A program made the translations under genes and the position numbers. 64,000 nt of DNA from Burkholderia sp. BCC0506 (GTDB taxonomy: Bacteria; Pseudomonadota; Gammaproteobacteria; Burkholderiales; Burkholderiaceae): positions 497,994 to 561,993 of the forward strand of contig NZ_CADFEN010000001.1 of the NCBI RefSeq assembly GCF_902833145.1. The letters are read 5' to 3'. The notes below the pieces were generated by a model that saw nothing but the letters and a program-made list of their open reading frames with translations, made no database searches and was not told the origin of the DNA. Positions 36,635 through 44,898 of the stretch are shown in pieces; within the stretch, counting starts at the first letter, position 1, and the number at the start of each line of letters is the position of its first letter.

Positions 36635-37384
36635 ATGTTGCTCGACAACAGGACCATCATCGTGACCGGCGCCGCGTCGCCGCGCGGCATCGGCAAGGCC
36701 ACGGCCCGCGCGCTGGCCGCGCAGGGCGCACGCGTGGCGATCCTCGACCTTCGCCGCGAAGACGCGGAGGCCGCCGCTGCCGAGCTCGGCGGCGGCCATC
36801 TCGGCCTCGCGTGCGACGTGACCGACCGCGACGCGTGCGCGGCGGCCGCCCGCGCGACGCTGGAGCACTTCGGCCGCATCGACGGCCTCGTCAACAACGC
36901 CGGCATCACGCAGCCCGTGCGCACGCTGGATATCTCGGCGCGCGACTTCGATGCGATCGTCGACGTGAACCTGCGCGGCACGCTGTACATGTCGCAAGCG
37001 GTGCTGCCCGCGATGAAAGAGCAGCGCGGCGGCAGCATCGTCTGCATGTCGTCGGTGTCCGCTCAACGCGGCGGCGGCATTTTCGGCGGGCCGCACTACA
37101 GCGCCGCCAAGGCCGGCGTGCTCGGCCTCGCGAAGGCGATGGCGCGCGAATTCGGCGCCGACCGCATCCGCGTCAATTCGATTACGCCCGGCCTGATCCA
37201 GACCGACATCACCGGCGACAAGCTGACGCCCGACATGCGCGAGGACATCATCAAGGGCATTCCGCTCGGCCGGCTCGGCGAAGCCGCTGATGTCGCCCAT
37301 GCGTGCCTGTTCCTGCTGAGCGACCTGTCGAGCTACCTGACGGGTATCACGCTCGACGTCAATGGCGGGATGCTGATTCACTGA
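36635..37384 (+). CDS. short-chain dehydrogenase/reductase of sugar operon
   Basis: A 249-residue classical SDR. The cofactor motif is TGAASPRGIGKATA, the structural motif NNAG, and the catalytic Ser and YxxxK pair lie in SSVSAQRGGG and HYSAAKAG. It oxidises or reduces a secondary alcohol of a polyol, sugar or sugar acid. AGGAGAC precedes ATG 36635. It heads an operon with an anion:cation MFS carrier and a split transketolase, so its substrate is probably a compound taken up by that carrier. Confidence 0.87.
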   Translation: MLLDNRTIIVTGAASPRGIGKATARALAAQGARVAILDLRREDAEAAAAELGGGHLGLACDVTDRDACAAAARATLEHFGRIDGLVNNAGITQPVRTLDISARDFDAIVDVNLRGTLYMSQAVLPAMKEQRGGSIVCMSSVSAQRGGGIFGGPHYSAAKAGVLGLAKAMAREFGADRIRVNSITPGLIQTDITGDKLTPDMREDIIKGIPLGRLGEAADVAHACLFLLSDLSSYLTGITLDVNGGMLIH

Positions 37385-37458
37385 GAACGGCGCCGCCCGA
37401 TACGCGGCGCAGACCATCATGCACCCGGGACAACCCGGGGCCATGGCAGGAGACAAAG

Positions 37459-38784
37459 ATGAGAGCAAAGTACCCCGCACCGCCCGTCGAGGGCGAGATG
37501 CTGCAACGGGACGACGCGCAGACGTTCGAAGCGGCCACCTACGCGAAGGTCGCGCGGCGGCTGATCCCGTTCCTGATGTTGTGCTACCTCGGCGCGTATC
37601 TCGACCGCGTCAACGTCGGCTTCGCGAAACTGCAGATGCTCAACGACCTGCGTTTCAGCGAGACGGTCTACGGGATGGGCGCGGGCATCTTCTTCCTCGG
37701 CTATTTCCTGTTCGAGGTGCCGAGCAACCTGATCCTGCATCGCGTCGGCGCGCGCCGCTGGCTCGCACGCATCATGCTGACGTGGGCGGTGATCTCGGCG
37801 AGCTTCGTGTTCGTCAAGTCGCCCACCGCGTTCTACGTGCTGCGGTTTGCGCTCGGCGTCGCCGAAGCCGGCTTCGCGCCGGGCGTGATCCTGTACCTCA
37901 CGTACTGGTTCCCGTCGGCGCGGCGCGCGAAGGCGCTGTCGCTGTTCTTCATGGCGATTCCGCTCGCCGGGATCATCGGCGGCCCGCTGTCGGGCGCGAT
38001 CATGCATTCGCTGCACGGCGCGATGTCGATGGCCGGCTGGAAGTGGCTGTTCCTGCTCGAGGCGCTGCCTTCGTTCGTGCTGGGCTTCGCCATCCTGCTG
38101 TATCTGGACGACGGCATCGCCGGCGCGAAGTGGCTGACCGACGCCGAAAAAGCCTTGCTCGCGCGCAACGTGTCGGCCGATGCCGCACACACCACCGCCC
38201 ACCTGTCGATTCGGACGTTCGTCGCGGATCGCCGGCTGTGGCTGATGGCGGCGATCTACTTCTGCGTGGTGCTCGGGCAGTACGGCCTCACGTTCTGGCT
38301 GCCGACGATCATCCGCAAGGCCGGCGTGGCCGATCCGCTGTGGGTCGGCCTGTTCACCGCGATTCCGTATGCGTGTGCGATCGTCGCGCTGCCGCTGATC
38401 GGCATCAGCGCCGATCGTCGCCGCGAGCGCCGCTTCCATCTCGCGGTGCCGATGCTGGTCGCGGCGGCAGGCTTCGCCACGTTGCCGATGCTCGGCAGCG
38501 TCGCCGCGTCGATCGTGTGCCTGAGCATCGCGTCCGCCGGCATCCTCGCGTCGTCGTCGCAGTTCTGGTCGCTGCCGACCGCGTTGCTGGGCGGGATGTC
38601 GGCGGCGGCGGGCATCGCCGCGGTCAACTGCTTCGCGAACCTGGCGGGCTTCTTCTCGCCGGCGATCGTCGGCTGGCTGAACGACCTGACCGGAAAATCG
38701 ACAGCCGGCCTCGTGTTCATCTCCGTCGCGATCACGGCCGGTGCGCTGCTGGTGTTCCTCGTGCCCCGATCCGTGAACCGCTGA
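37459..38784 (+). CDS. MFS transporter, anion:cation symporter (ACS) family
   Basis: A 441-residue carrier with 12 predicted membrane segments. LGAYLDRVNVGFAKLQM after segment 1 and FVFVKSPTAFYVLRFALGVAEAGFAPGV around segment 4 are signatures of the ACS family, which includes tartrate, glucarate, galactonate and phthalate carriers. CAGGAGAC precedes ATG 37459. Its place between an SDR and a split transketolase points to a sugar acid or polyol-derived acid as substrate. Confidence 0.87.
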   Translation: MRAKYPAPPVEGEMLQRDDAQTFEAATYAKVARRLIPFLMLCYLGAYLDRVNVGFAKLQMLNDLRFSETVYGMGAGIFFLGYFLFEVPSNLILHRVGARRWLARIMLTWAVISASFVFVKSPTAFYVLRFALGVAEAGFAPGVILYLTYWFPSARRAKALSLFFMAIPLAGIIGGPLSGAIMHSLHGAMSMAGWKWLFLLEALPSFVLGFAILLYLDDGIAGAKWLTDAEKALLARNVSADAAHTTAHLSIRTFVADRRLWLMAAIYFCVVLGQYGLTFWLPTIIRKAGVADPLWVGLFTAIPYACAIVALPLIGISADRRRERRFHLAVPMLVAAAGFATLPMLGSVAASIVCLSIASAGILASSSQFWSLPTALLGGMSAAAGIAAVNCFANLAGFFSPAIVGWLNDLTGKSTAGLVFISVAITAGALLVFLVPRSVNR

Positions 38785-38833
38785 CAACCGCCGATTCATT
38801 TGCATTCCTTCCGACCCGATACTGGAGTGATCG

Positions 38834-39679
38834 ATGGCTACCGAAACCATCCATGAAGCGGTCACGCTCGCCGAGCGCGCGTACCGCATCCGAAGAAACG
38901 CCGTGCTGATGGGCGAAGTGCAGGGGCAGGGCTATGTCGGCCAGGCGCTCGACATCGCCGACGTGCTGGCCGTCGCGTATTTCGGCGCGATGCGCTATCG
39001 CGCCGACGACCCCGACTGGGAAGGGCGCGACCGCTTCCTGCTGTCGAACGGGCACTACGCGATCGCGCTGTACGCGGCGCTGTTCGAAGCCGGCATCCTG
39101 CCGGCCGCGGAACTCGACACCTATGGCAGCGACGACAGCCGCTTGCCGATGTCCGGCATGGCGAGCTACACGCCCGGCATGGAAATGTCCGGCGGCTCGC
39201 TCGGGCAGGGGCTGACGATCGCGGTCGGCCGGTGTCTCGGCCTGAAGCGCAAGGGCTCGGATGCGTTCGTCTATACGCTGTTCTCGGACGGCGAGCTCGA
39301 CGAAGGCGCGATCTGGGAAGGGCTGATGTCGGCTGCGCACTGGAAGCTCGACAACCTGATCGCGATCGTCGACGTGAACAACCAGCAGGCCGACGGCCCG
39401 TCGACGCAGGTCATGGCGTTCGAGCCGCTGGTCGACAAGCTCGCGGCGTTCGGCTGGTACGTGCAACGTGTGGACGGCAACGACATCGACGCGGTAAAGC
39501 GTGCGTTCGACCATGCGCGCCGGCATGACGCCCCGCAGCCGCGGATCATCGTCTGCGACACGAAGATGGGGTGCGGCGTGCCGTTCCTCGAAGCACGCGA
39601 GAAAAGCCATTTCATCCGGGTCGATGCGCACGAGTGGCAACTCGCGCTCGACGCACTCGAAGCAGGGAGACACGCATGA
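38834..39679 (+). CDS. split transketolase, N-terminal (TPP-binding) subunit
   Basis: A 281-residue protein equal to the first third of a transketolase. The ThDP region reads FSDGELDEGAIWEGLMSAAHWKLDNLIAIVDVNNQ, where the usual GDG is SDG. Other departures: GHxGG near the N-terminus is GYVGQ, and the GHP segment reads MSGM, so two active-site histidines of canonical transketolase are absent, while NGHYAIALYAAL and GGSLGQGL remain. GGAG precedes ATG 38834. Its stop overlaps the start of the C-terminal subunit (ATGA). The pair should transfer a two-carbon unit, but with a substrate range unlike that of TktA. Confidence 0.87.
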   Translation: MATETIHEAVTLAERAYRIRRNAVLMGEVQGQGYVGQALDIADVLAVAYFGAMRYRADDPDWEGRDRFLLSNGHYAIALYAALFEAGILPAAELDTYGSDDSRLPMSGMASYTPGMEMSGGSLGQGLTIAVGRCLGLKRKGSDAFVYTLFSDGELDEGAIWEGLMSAAHWKLDNLIAIVDVNNQQADGPSTQVMAFEPLVDKLAAFGWYVQRVDGNDIDAVKRAFDHARRHDAPQPRIIVCDTKMGCGVPFLEAREKSHFIRVDAHEWQLALDALEAGRHA

Positions 39680-40674
39680 GCACCGTCGACAACAAGCCCC
39701 GCCTGAAGACCTCGGCGATGATCGCGTCCATCGCGGCGGAAGGGCAGGCGACCCGCGCCGCGCCGTTCGGCCATGCGTTGACCGAACTCGCGCGCACGAA
39801 CGGCAACGTGATCGGGATGACGGCCGATCTCGGCAAGTACACTGACCTGCACATCTTCGCGAAGGCATTTCCCGAGCGTTACTACCAGATGGGCATGGCC
39901 GAGCAACTACTGATGGGGGCCGCCGCCGGATTCGCGCACGAAGGCGCGCAGCCGTTCGTCACGACCTATGCGGTATTTGCCACGCGCCGGGCGTACGACT
40001 TCATTCATCAGGCGATCGCCGAGGACAATCTCGACGTGAAGCTGATTTGCGCGTTGCCGGGGCTCACGACCGGCTACGGGCCGAGCCATCAGGCGGCCGA
40101 GGATCTCGCGCTGATGCGCGCGATGCCGAACATGACCGTGATCGATCCGTGCGACGCGCTGGACATCGAACAGATGGTGCCGGCCATCGCCGCCCACAAG
40201 GGGCCGGTGTATGCACGTCTGCTGCGTGGCAACGTGCCGGCCGTGCTCGACGAATACGATTACCGTTTCGAGCTCGGCAAGGCCAAGCTGCTGCGCGACG
40301 GCAACGACGTGCTGCTGATCTCGTCCGGGATCATGACGATGCGTGCGCTCGAGGTGGCGAAGGCGCTCGAAGCCGATCGCGTCGATGTCGCCGTGCTGCA
40401 CGTGCCGACGATCAAGCCGCTCGATACGGCGACGATCGTCCGCGAGGCCGCGCGGAAGGGGCGCATGGTCATCGTCGCGGAGAACCACACCGTGATCGGC
40501 GGACTCGGCGAAGCGGTCGCGACTGCGTTGCTCGGCGCCGGCGTGACGGTGCCGTTCCGGCAGATTGCGCTGCCGGATGCGTATCTCGCCGCGGGCGCGC
40601 TACCGACGCTGCACGAGCGGTACGGGATCTCGGCTGGCGCGATGCGAGCCAATATCAGGTCGTGGCTCGGATGA
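39676..40674 (+). CDS. split transketolase, C-terminal (Pyr plus C) subunit
   Basis: A 332-residue partner carrying the pyrimidine-binding and C-terminal domains. The Glu that activates ThDP is in GMAEQLLMGAAAGFA; VTTYAVFATRRAYDFI and GLTTGYGPSHQAAEDLALMRA follow, and the C-domain begins near residue 200 (LLRDGNDVLLISSG). The gene overlaps its partner by four bases, so stoichiometric translation is likely. Split transketolases of this type serve specialised pathways, for example apulose-phosphate or sulfosugar breakdown; no kinase or sulfonate gene is present here to choose one. Confidence 0.88.
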   Translation: MSTVDNKPRLKTSAMIASIAAEGQATRAAPFGHALTELARTNGNVIGMTADLGKYTDLHIFAKAFPERYYQMGMAEQLLMGAAAGFAHEGAQPFVTTYAVFATRRAYDFIHQAIAEDNLDVKLICALPGLTTGYGPSHQAAEDLALMRAMPNMTVIDPCDALDIEQMVPAIAAHKGPVYARLLRGNVPAVLDEYDYRFELGKAKLLRDGNDVLLISSGIMTMRALEVAKALEADRVDVAVLHVPTIKPLDTATIVREAARKGRMVIVAENHTVIGGLGEAVATALLGAGVTVPFRQIALPDAYLAAGALPTLHERYGISAGAMRANIRSWLG

Positions 40675-40781
40675 TCGGCTGGCCGTCCGATACCCGCGTG
40701 TCGACCTGCGAGGAAGCCATGTCGGTCCGCGGTGCGAGGCGGCCGGGCCGTCGCCGGCATCACGCTCGACGGACGGCGCAA

Positions 40782-41072
40782 TCAGCGACGTGCGCGCCGT
40801 TCGCGATCCGGATCGCCGCTCGCCCCCGCTCGATATCGTCTGACATACCGGTCCGACACGACGGACCGTCGCTGAATCCATGCGAGCGCGAGTTCGAGCG
40901 CCTGGTCGCCTGCTTCGCGGGTATCGGCGAAGTCGCCGTCGACGCCGAGCGTCCGGGTTTCACCGTCGCGATCCGTGAGGATCGCCGTCGCCGAATAGCG
41001 GCCCGTCTCCGTGTCGGTCACCACGGCCCGAACCGCATATCCGCCATGTTCGATCGTCCTGTTGGTCTGCAT
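40782..41072 (-). CDS. conserved-looking small protein downstream of hsp20 genes
   Basis: A 96-residue protein of unknown function. ATG 41072 has an excellent AGGAGG site six bases upstream, which supports real coding. The sequence is a short beta-rich domain (YAVRAVVTDTETGRYSATAI, LTDRDGETRTLGVDGDF) followed by a helix with an ALAWIQRR segment and a basic tail. It lacks a signal peptide or membrane segment. It lies 142 bases after the second hsp20 gene on the same strand and may belong to the same heat-shock transcript. Confidence 0.65.
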   Translation of the reverse strand: MQTNRTIEHGGYAVRAVVTDTETGRYSATAILTDRDGETRTLGVDGDFADTREAGDQALELALAWIQRRSVVSDRYVRRYRAGASGDPDRERRARR

Positions 41073-41214
41073 CGGATGCCTCCTGGAGGGAAATGCGACG
41101 GGTGCGACGGGTGAGACGACGTGCCGGCGCCGCCGCGCAAGCGGGGCGCCAGCACGTCCTGCCGCGACTGTCGCGGATTGCGCCGGTTCGATGAAACGCG
41201 ACCGGCGCCTGCAC

Positions 41215-41640
41215 TTATCCGGCCGTCACCTGGATCCGCCGCGGCTTCGCTTCTTCGCGTCGCGGGATGCTCAGCTTCAACACGCCGTCGCGCAGTTGCG
41301 CGTCGATCCGCGACACGTCGAAATCCGGGCTGAGCGTGAAGGCGCGCGAGAAGTGCGGATGCTGCACTTCGCCGTGCTGCAGACGCAGCCCCGACGGCGT
41401 CGGAATGACGGCTTCCGCTTCGATGGCAAGGCTGCCGTCGTGCACGCGGACGTCGAGCTTTTCGCGCGGCACGCCCGGCAGGTCCGCGTACAACGTGATG
41501 CCGTGCGCATCCTCGACGATGTCGACGGCCGGCGCGATCCGCGTGCGCGGCGTGTCGCGCTGAGCCGCCTCACGGTTCGTCACGGCCGTCTGCGTATCGG
41601 CCGGATGGGTCGTCAGTTCAGTCGTGTTCGTGTCGTTCAT
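41215..41640 (-). CDS. Hsp20-family small heat-shock protein, second copy
   Basis: A 141-residue ATP-independent holdase. A polar Thr-rich N-terminal arm of about 40 residues precedes the alpha-crystallin domain (APAVDIVEDAHGITLYADLPGV to RIDAQLRDGVLKLSIPR), with the strand-8 motif DGVLKLS and a short C-terminal extension EAKPRRIQV. ATG 41640 follows GGAGG by five bases. A 5-bp hairpin (41650-41667 region) abuts the ribosome site. It is 36 bases after the first hsp20 gene; the pair probably form mixed oligomers, as class A/B Hsp20 pairs do. Confidence 0.9.
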   Translation of the reverse strand: MNDTNTTELTTHPADTQTAVTNREAAQRDTPRTRIAPAVDIVEDAHGITLYADLPGVPREKLDVRVHDGSLAIEAEAVIPTPSGLRLQHGEVQHPHFSRAFTLSPDFDVSRIDAQLRDGVLKLSIPRREEAKPRRIQVTAG

Positions 41641-41676
41641 GATGTCCTCCGTCATGCGTTCGTGACGTTGTGCTGT

Positions 41677-42120
41677 TTACTGGACGGTGATCGCCCGCGG
41701 CTTCGATGCTTCCGACTTGCCGACGCTGATCGTCAGGCAGCCGTTCGCATATCGGGCGTCGATCTTGTCCGGGTCCGCATGCTGCGGGAGTTCGACCACG
41801 CGGCGGAACGCGCCCATGAACCGCTCGTTCGCGTAGATCCGCCGCTCGTCGTCGGTCGTGCCGTCGTCCGGGGGCGTGCGCTCGCCGCTGATCGTCAGCA
41901 GCCGGCGATCGACCGAGATATCGATCTTCGCGGGGTCGAGACCCGGCGCGAACGCGACGATCTCGATCGTGTCGTCGGTACTGCCGATATTGACCGGGGG
42001 AAACGCACCGGGCCGCGGCGCGCGCAGACTGGCCGGGAAGCCCGTGAACATGCTGGCCATCTGCCGTTGCAGGCGGTCGAATTCCGCCAGCAGATCGGAG
42101 GGGAAGAAGATATCGCTCAT
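41677..42120 (-). CDS. Hsp20-family small heat-shock protein, first copy
   Basis: A 147-residue small heat-shock protein. The N-terminal arm has FDRLQRQMASMFTGFPASLR; the alpha-crystallin domain runs from PPVNIGSTDDTIEIVAFAPGL to ARYANGCLTISVGK, with NGCLTIS as the conserved G-x-L strand; the tail is SKPRAITVQ. It holds unfolding proteins during heat stress. The AGGAG site before ATG 42120 is completely paired in a predicted 12-bp hairpin, and a sigma-32-like promoter lies about 130 bases upstream. It is the first gene of the hsp20 unit. Confidence 0.92.
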   Translation of the reverse strand: MSDIFFPSDLLAEFDRLQRQMASMFTGFPASLRAPRPGAFPPVNIGSTDDTIEIVAFAPGLDPAKIDISVDRRLLTISGERTPPDDGTTDDERRIYANERFMGAFRRVVELPQHADPDKIDARYANGCLTISVGKSEASKPRAITVQ

Positions 42121-42157
42121 GACTCGCTCCTCTTGTACCCCCTGCGAGGAACGAACC
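42121..42157 (-). ncRNA. candidate RNA thermometer hairpin in hsp20 leader
   Basis: In the leftward transcript the arm GGUUCGUUCCUC (42157-42146) can pair over its full 12 positions with GAGGAGCGAGUC (42132-42121): nine Watson-Crick and three G-U pairs, with a 13-base loop. The second arm contains the ribosome-binding site and ends right at the AUG. Full burial of the site with several weak pairs is the layout of fourU/ROSE-type thermometers known in hsp20 leaders. Folding was done by hand. Confidence 0.6.
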
Positions 42158-42253
42158 GGACCACGCGCTCCAGTTCGTCCGTCCGCGAGAGGGTCGCTGA
42201 CTAACAAATCGAAACACGCAGCGCGTCAACCGCGACTGCCTTGAGCGATACCT

Positions 42254-42282
42254 AAAATAGGATACGTCGACTGAATTTCAAG
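42254..42282 (-). promoter_or_regulatory. sigma-32-like heat-shock promoter
   Basis: Read on the minus strand, CTTGAAA (42282-42276) and CCTATTTT (42261-42254) are 14 bases apart. The RpoH consensus is CTTGAAA, 11-16 bases, CCCCATnT. It lies about 130 bases upstream of the first hsp20 start and would give a leader of about 125 bases ending in the hairpin at 42121-42157. Confidence 0.65.
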
Positions 42283-42371
42283 AGGGGGCGCCGTCCCGGC
42301 AGCACCGCGGTCGACCTCCGCGGCGATCGCAATCAGCGCTCGAACGAGCGTCGCCGGGTCGCACCCCAAAC

Positions 42372-43439
42372 CTACACATCGAAAGGTTGACGGAGCACCG
42401 CCGACTCGACGGGAGCGGCCGCCTGGACATACCAGTCCAGCGTCTTCACGATCCCCGTTTCGAAGCGCTCCGCCGGCCGCCATTGCAGTTCGCGGGCGAG
42501 CTTCCCCGCATCGATCGCATACCGCCGGTCGTGACCGGCGCGATCGGTGACGAACCGCACGAGGCGCGCATGCGGTGCGTGTTCGGGCCGTCGCTCGTCG
42601 AGCAGCGTGCAGATCAGCGTGACGATGTCGACATTGCGCCATTCGTTGCAACCGCCGACGGTGTACGTCTCGCCGACCGTCCCGCGCCGGATGACCGCGT
42701 CGATCGCGCGGCAATGGTCGTCGACGTACAGCCAGTCGCGCACGTTCGCGCCGTCGCCGTAGACGGGAATGTCGGTGCCGTCGATGCAATGACGGATCAC
42801 GGTCGGAATGAACTTCTCGGCGTGCTGGCGCGGCCCGTAATTGTTCGAGCAGTTCGTCGTGGTGACGGGCAATCCATACGTATGGAAATACGCCCGCACG
42901 AGATGGTCCGAGCTCGCCTTGGTGGCCGAGTACGGAGAATTCGGCGCATAAGGCGTCGTTTCGGAAAACGGGGGATCGTCGGGGCCCAGCGAACCGTACA
43001 CCTCGTCGGTGCCGATATGGTGAAAGCGGCGGCGCGCGTGGGCGTCGGCCCGGCCGAGCTTTTGATCGTCGAACCAAAGCTGGCGGCACGCATCGAGCAG
43101 CGTCCAGGTGCCGAGCACGTTCGTGCGGACGAATTCGCCGGGGCCGTCGATCGAGCGGTCGACGTGGCTTTCGGCCGCGAAGTGGACGACGGTGTCGATC
43201 GCGTGGTCGCGCAGCAGCGACTCGACGAGCGGTCGGTCGCAGATGTCGCCGAGGACGAACCGATGACGATCGGCGCCCGGCAGGTCGTCGCCGAGATTGT
43301 CGAGGCTGCCCGCATAGGTCAGCAGATCCAGCGTGACGACGCTGACCTGCGGATCGCTGGCGAGCAGATGACGCACGAAATTGGCGCCGATGAAGCCGGC
43401 GCCGCCCGTGACCAGCACGTGTTTCGGTCGATAGTTCAT
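42372..43439 (-). CDS. rmlB: dTDP-glucose 4,6-dehydratase
   Basis: A 355-residue extended SDR. VTGGAGFIGANFVRHL binds NAD; FAAESHVDRSIDGP, IGTDEVYGSLG (catalytic Thr-Asp-Glu) and YSATKASSDHLVRAY (YxxxK) are RmlB hallmarks, with NNYGPRQHAEKFIP in the substrate region. It converts dTDP-glucose to dTDP-4-keto-6-deoxyglucose, step two of dTDP-L-rhamnose synthesis. Its start overlaps the rmlD stop by four bases, making it the last gene of an rmlA-C-D-B unit. The heat-shock promoter of the hsp20 genes follows about 90 bases downstream. Confidence 0.93.
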   Translation of the reverse strand: MNYRPKHVLVTGGAGFIGANFVRHLLASDPQVSVVTLDLLTYAGSLDNLGDDLPGADRHRFVLGDICDRPLVESLLRDHAIDTVVHFAAESHVDRSIDGPGEFVRTNVLGTWTLLDACRQLWFDDQKLGRADAHARRRFHHIGTDEVYGSLGPDDPPFSETTPYAPNSPYSATKASSDHLVRAYFHTYGLPVTTTNCSNNYGPRQHAEKFIPTVIRHCIDGTDIPVYGDGANVRDWLYVDDHCRAIDAVIRRGTVGETYTVGGCNEWRNVDIVTLICTLLDERRPEHAPHARLVRFVTDRAGHDRRYAIDAGKLARELQWRPAERFETGIVKTLDWYVQAAAPVESAVLRQPFDV

Positions 43440-44320
43440 GAGGTTCGCTTCCAGGTGGCAAACACGTCGGTGAGGCCCGCGAGCCACGATGGCGATTCGA
43501 TGCCGAAGTGTTCTCGCAGGAGGCTGCAGTCGAGCGCGGAATTCGCCGGCCTCGGTGCAGGCAGCGGATACGCGTCGGTCCGGATCGGCCGCACGAACGG
43601 CACACGGTCGATGAGGCCCGTGCGCCGCGCCTCGGCGAAGATCGTCTCCGCGAAGCCGTGCCAGGTGGTCACCGGCGTGCCGCACAGGTGATAGGTGCCC
43701 CAGCGCAGCGCTTCACCGGCCCGGTATCGCGCCGCGATCGTCAGCAGGGCATCGGCGATCGCACCGGCATGCGTCGGGCCGCCGTACTGATCGGCGACGA
43801 CGCCGACCACCTCGCGCTCGCGGCCGACGCGCAGCATGGTGCGCACGAAATTGCCGCCGTGCGCGCCGAACACCCAGGCGACACGCAGCATCAGATGACG
43901 GCCGGGCAGGCGCTCGCGCACCGCTTCCTCGCCCGCGAGCTTGCTGCGGCCGTACGCGCCGAGCGGCGCGACGGCGGCGGTTTCCACATACGGGCCGGGC
44001 ATGCGGCCGTCGAACACATAGTCGGTCGACAGGTGAATCAACGGAATGCCGAGCGCGGCGCAGGCGTCGGCCAGCACGGCCGGCCCGTCGCGGTTCGCCC
44101 GCCACGCGGCGTCGGGCTCGGTTTCCGCACGGTCGACGGCGGTCCATCCCGCGGCATTGATCACGAGCGCGGCCCGGTGCGCGTCCAGCGCGCGGCGCAC
44201 CGCGTCCGCATCGGCGATGTCGAGCGCGGCGCGCGACAGCCCGACGAGCGGCTGCCCGCTCACGCGCAGCACCAGCTCGCGGCCGACCTGGCCGAGTGCG
44301 CCGGTCACGACGATCGTCAT
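43436..44320 (-). CDS. rmlD: dTDP-4-dehydrorhamnose reductase
   Basis: A 294-residue NAD(P)H-dependent reductase. VVTGALGQVGREL is the cofactor motif; NAAGWTAVDRAE, LSTDYVFDG and YGRSKLAGEEAV (catalytic YxxxK) follow in order, with LMLRVAWVFG next. It reduces dTDP-4-keto-L-rhamnose to dTDP-L-rhamnose, the last step. ATG 44320 overlaps the rmlC stop and its own stop overlaps rmlB, so the four genes are translationally coupled. Confidence 0.93.
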   Translation of the reverse strand: MTIVVTGALGQVGRELVLRVSGQPLVGLSRAALDIADADAVRRALDAHRAALVINAAGWTAVDRAETEPDAAWRANRDGPAVLADACAALGIPLIHLSTDYVFDGRMPGPYVETAAVAPLGAYGRSKLAGEEAVRERLPGRHLMLRVAWVFGAHGGNFVRTMLRVGREREVVGVVADQYGGPTHAGAIADALLTIAARYRAGEALRWGTYHLCGTPVTTWHGFAETIFAEARRTGLIDRVPFVRPIRTDAYPLPAPRPANSALDCSLLREHFGIESPSWLAGLTDVFATWKRTS

Positions 44321-44898
44321 CGCGCACGCCCGTACGCCGGCAGCGTCGCCGGCGCGCCGGCGGCCAGTTCGGCGAGCGGCGGCTGTCGCCGGTCCTTGTC
44401 CGACAACTGGTACGGCGCGCCGGCTTCCGGCCAGTCGATGCCGATCGCCGGATCGTCCCAGCGCACGCCCGCGTCCGAATCGGGATCGTAGTACTGCGTG
44501 CACTTGTACGCGAAGTCGGCCTCGTCGGACAACACGCAAAAGCCATGGGCGAAACCGGGCGGTATCCACAGCATCCGGTGCGACACGTCGTCGAGCAGCG
44601 CGCCGAACCAGCGGCCGAAGGACGGCGAGCCGCGCCGGATGTCGACGGCCACGTCGTAGACCGTGCCGCGCGCCGCGTGGACGAGCTTGCCCTGCGGGTT
44701 CACCCGCTGGTAGTGCAGCCCGCGCAGCACGCCGCGCCGCGAGCGCGACTGGTTGTCCTGGACGAAGGTGGCGTCGACGCCCGCGTCGCGCAGCCAGCTT
44801 TCCCGAAAGCTTTCGACGAAAAAGCCGCGCGCATCGCCGAACACGCCGGGCTCGATCACCAGCACGCCCGGCAGCGGCGTTTCGATCACCCGTGTCAT
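44317..44898 (-). CDS. rmlC: dTDP-4-dehydrorhamnose 3,5-epimerase
   Basis: A 193-residue cupin-fold epimerase. [34 protein letters not shown] (substrate- and phosphate-binding Arg, catalytic His), [18 protein letters not shown], and [29 protein letters not shown] (second His and catalytic Tyr) are all present. It inverts C3 and C5 of dTDP-4-keto-6-deoxyglucose. It overlaps rmlA upstream and rmlD downstream by four bases each. Confidence 0.93.
   Translation of the reverse strand: MTRVIETPLPGVLVIEPGVFGDARGFFVESFRESWLRDAGVDATFVQDNQSRSRRGVLRGLHYQRVNPQGKLVHAARGTVYDVAVDIRRGSPSFGRWFGALLDDVSHRMLWIPPGFAHGFCVLSDEADFAYKCTQYYDPDSDAGVRWDDPAIGIDWPEAGAPYQLSDKDRRQPPLAELAAGAPATLPAYGRAR

Noticed and set aside
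42305-42323. CCGCGG/CCGCGG hairpin after rmlB as a terminator
   Set aside because: Only 6-bp arms and no T-tract on the minus strand; the match may be chance in GC-rich DNA.
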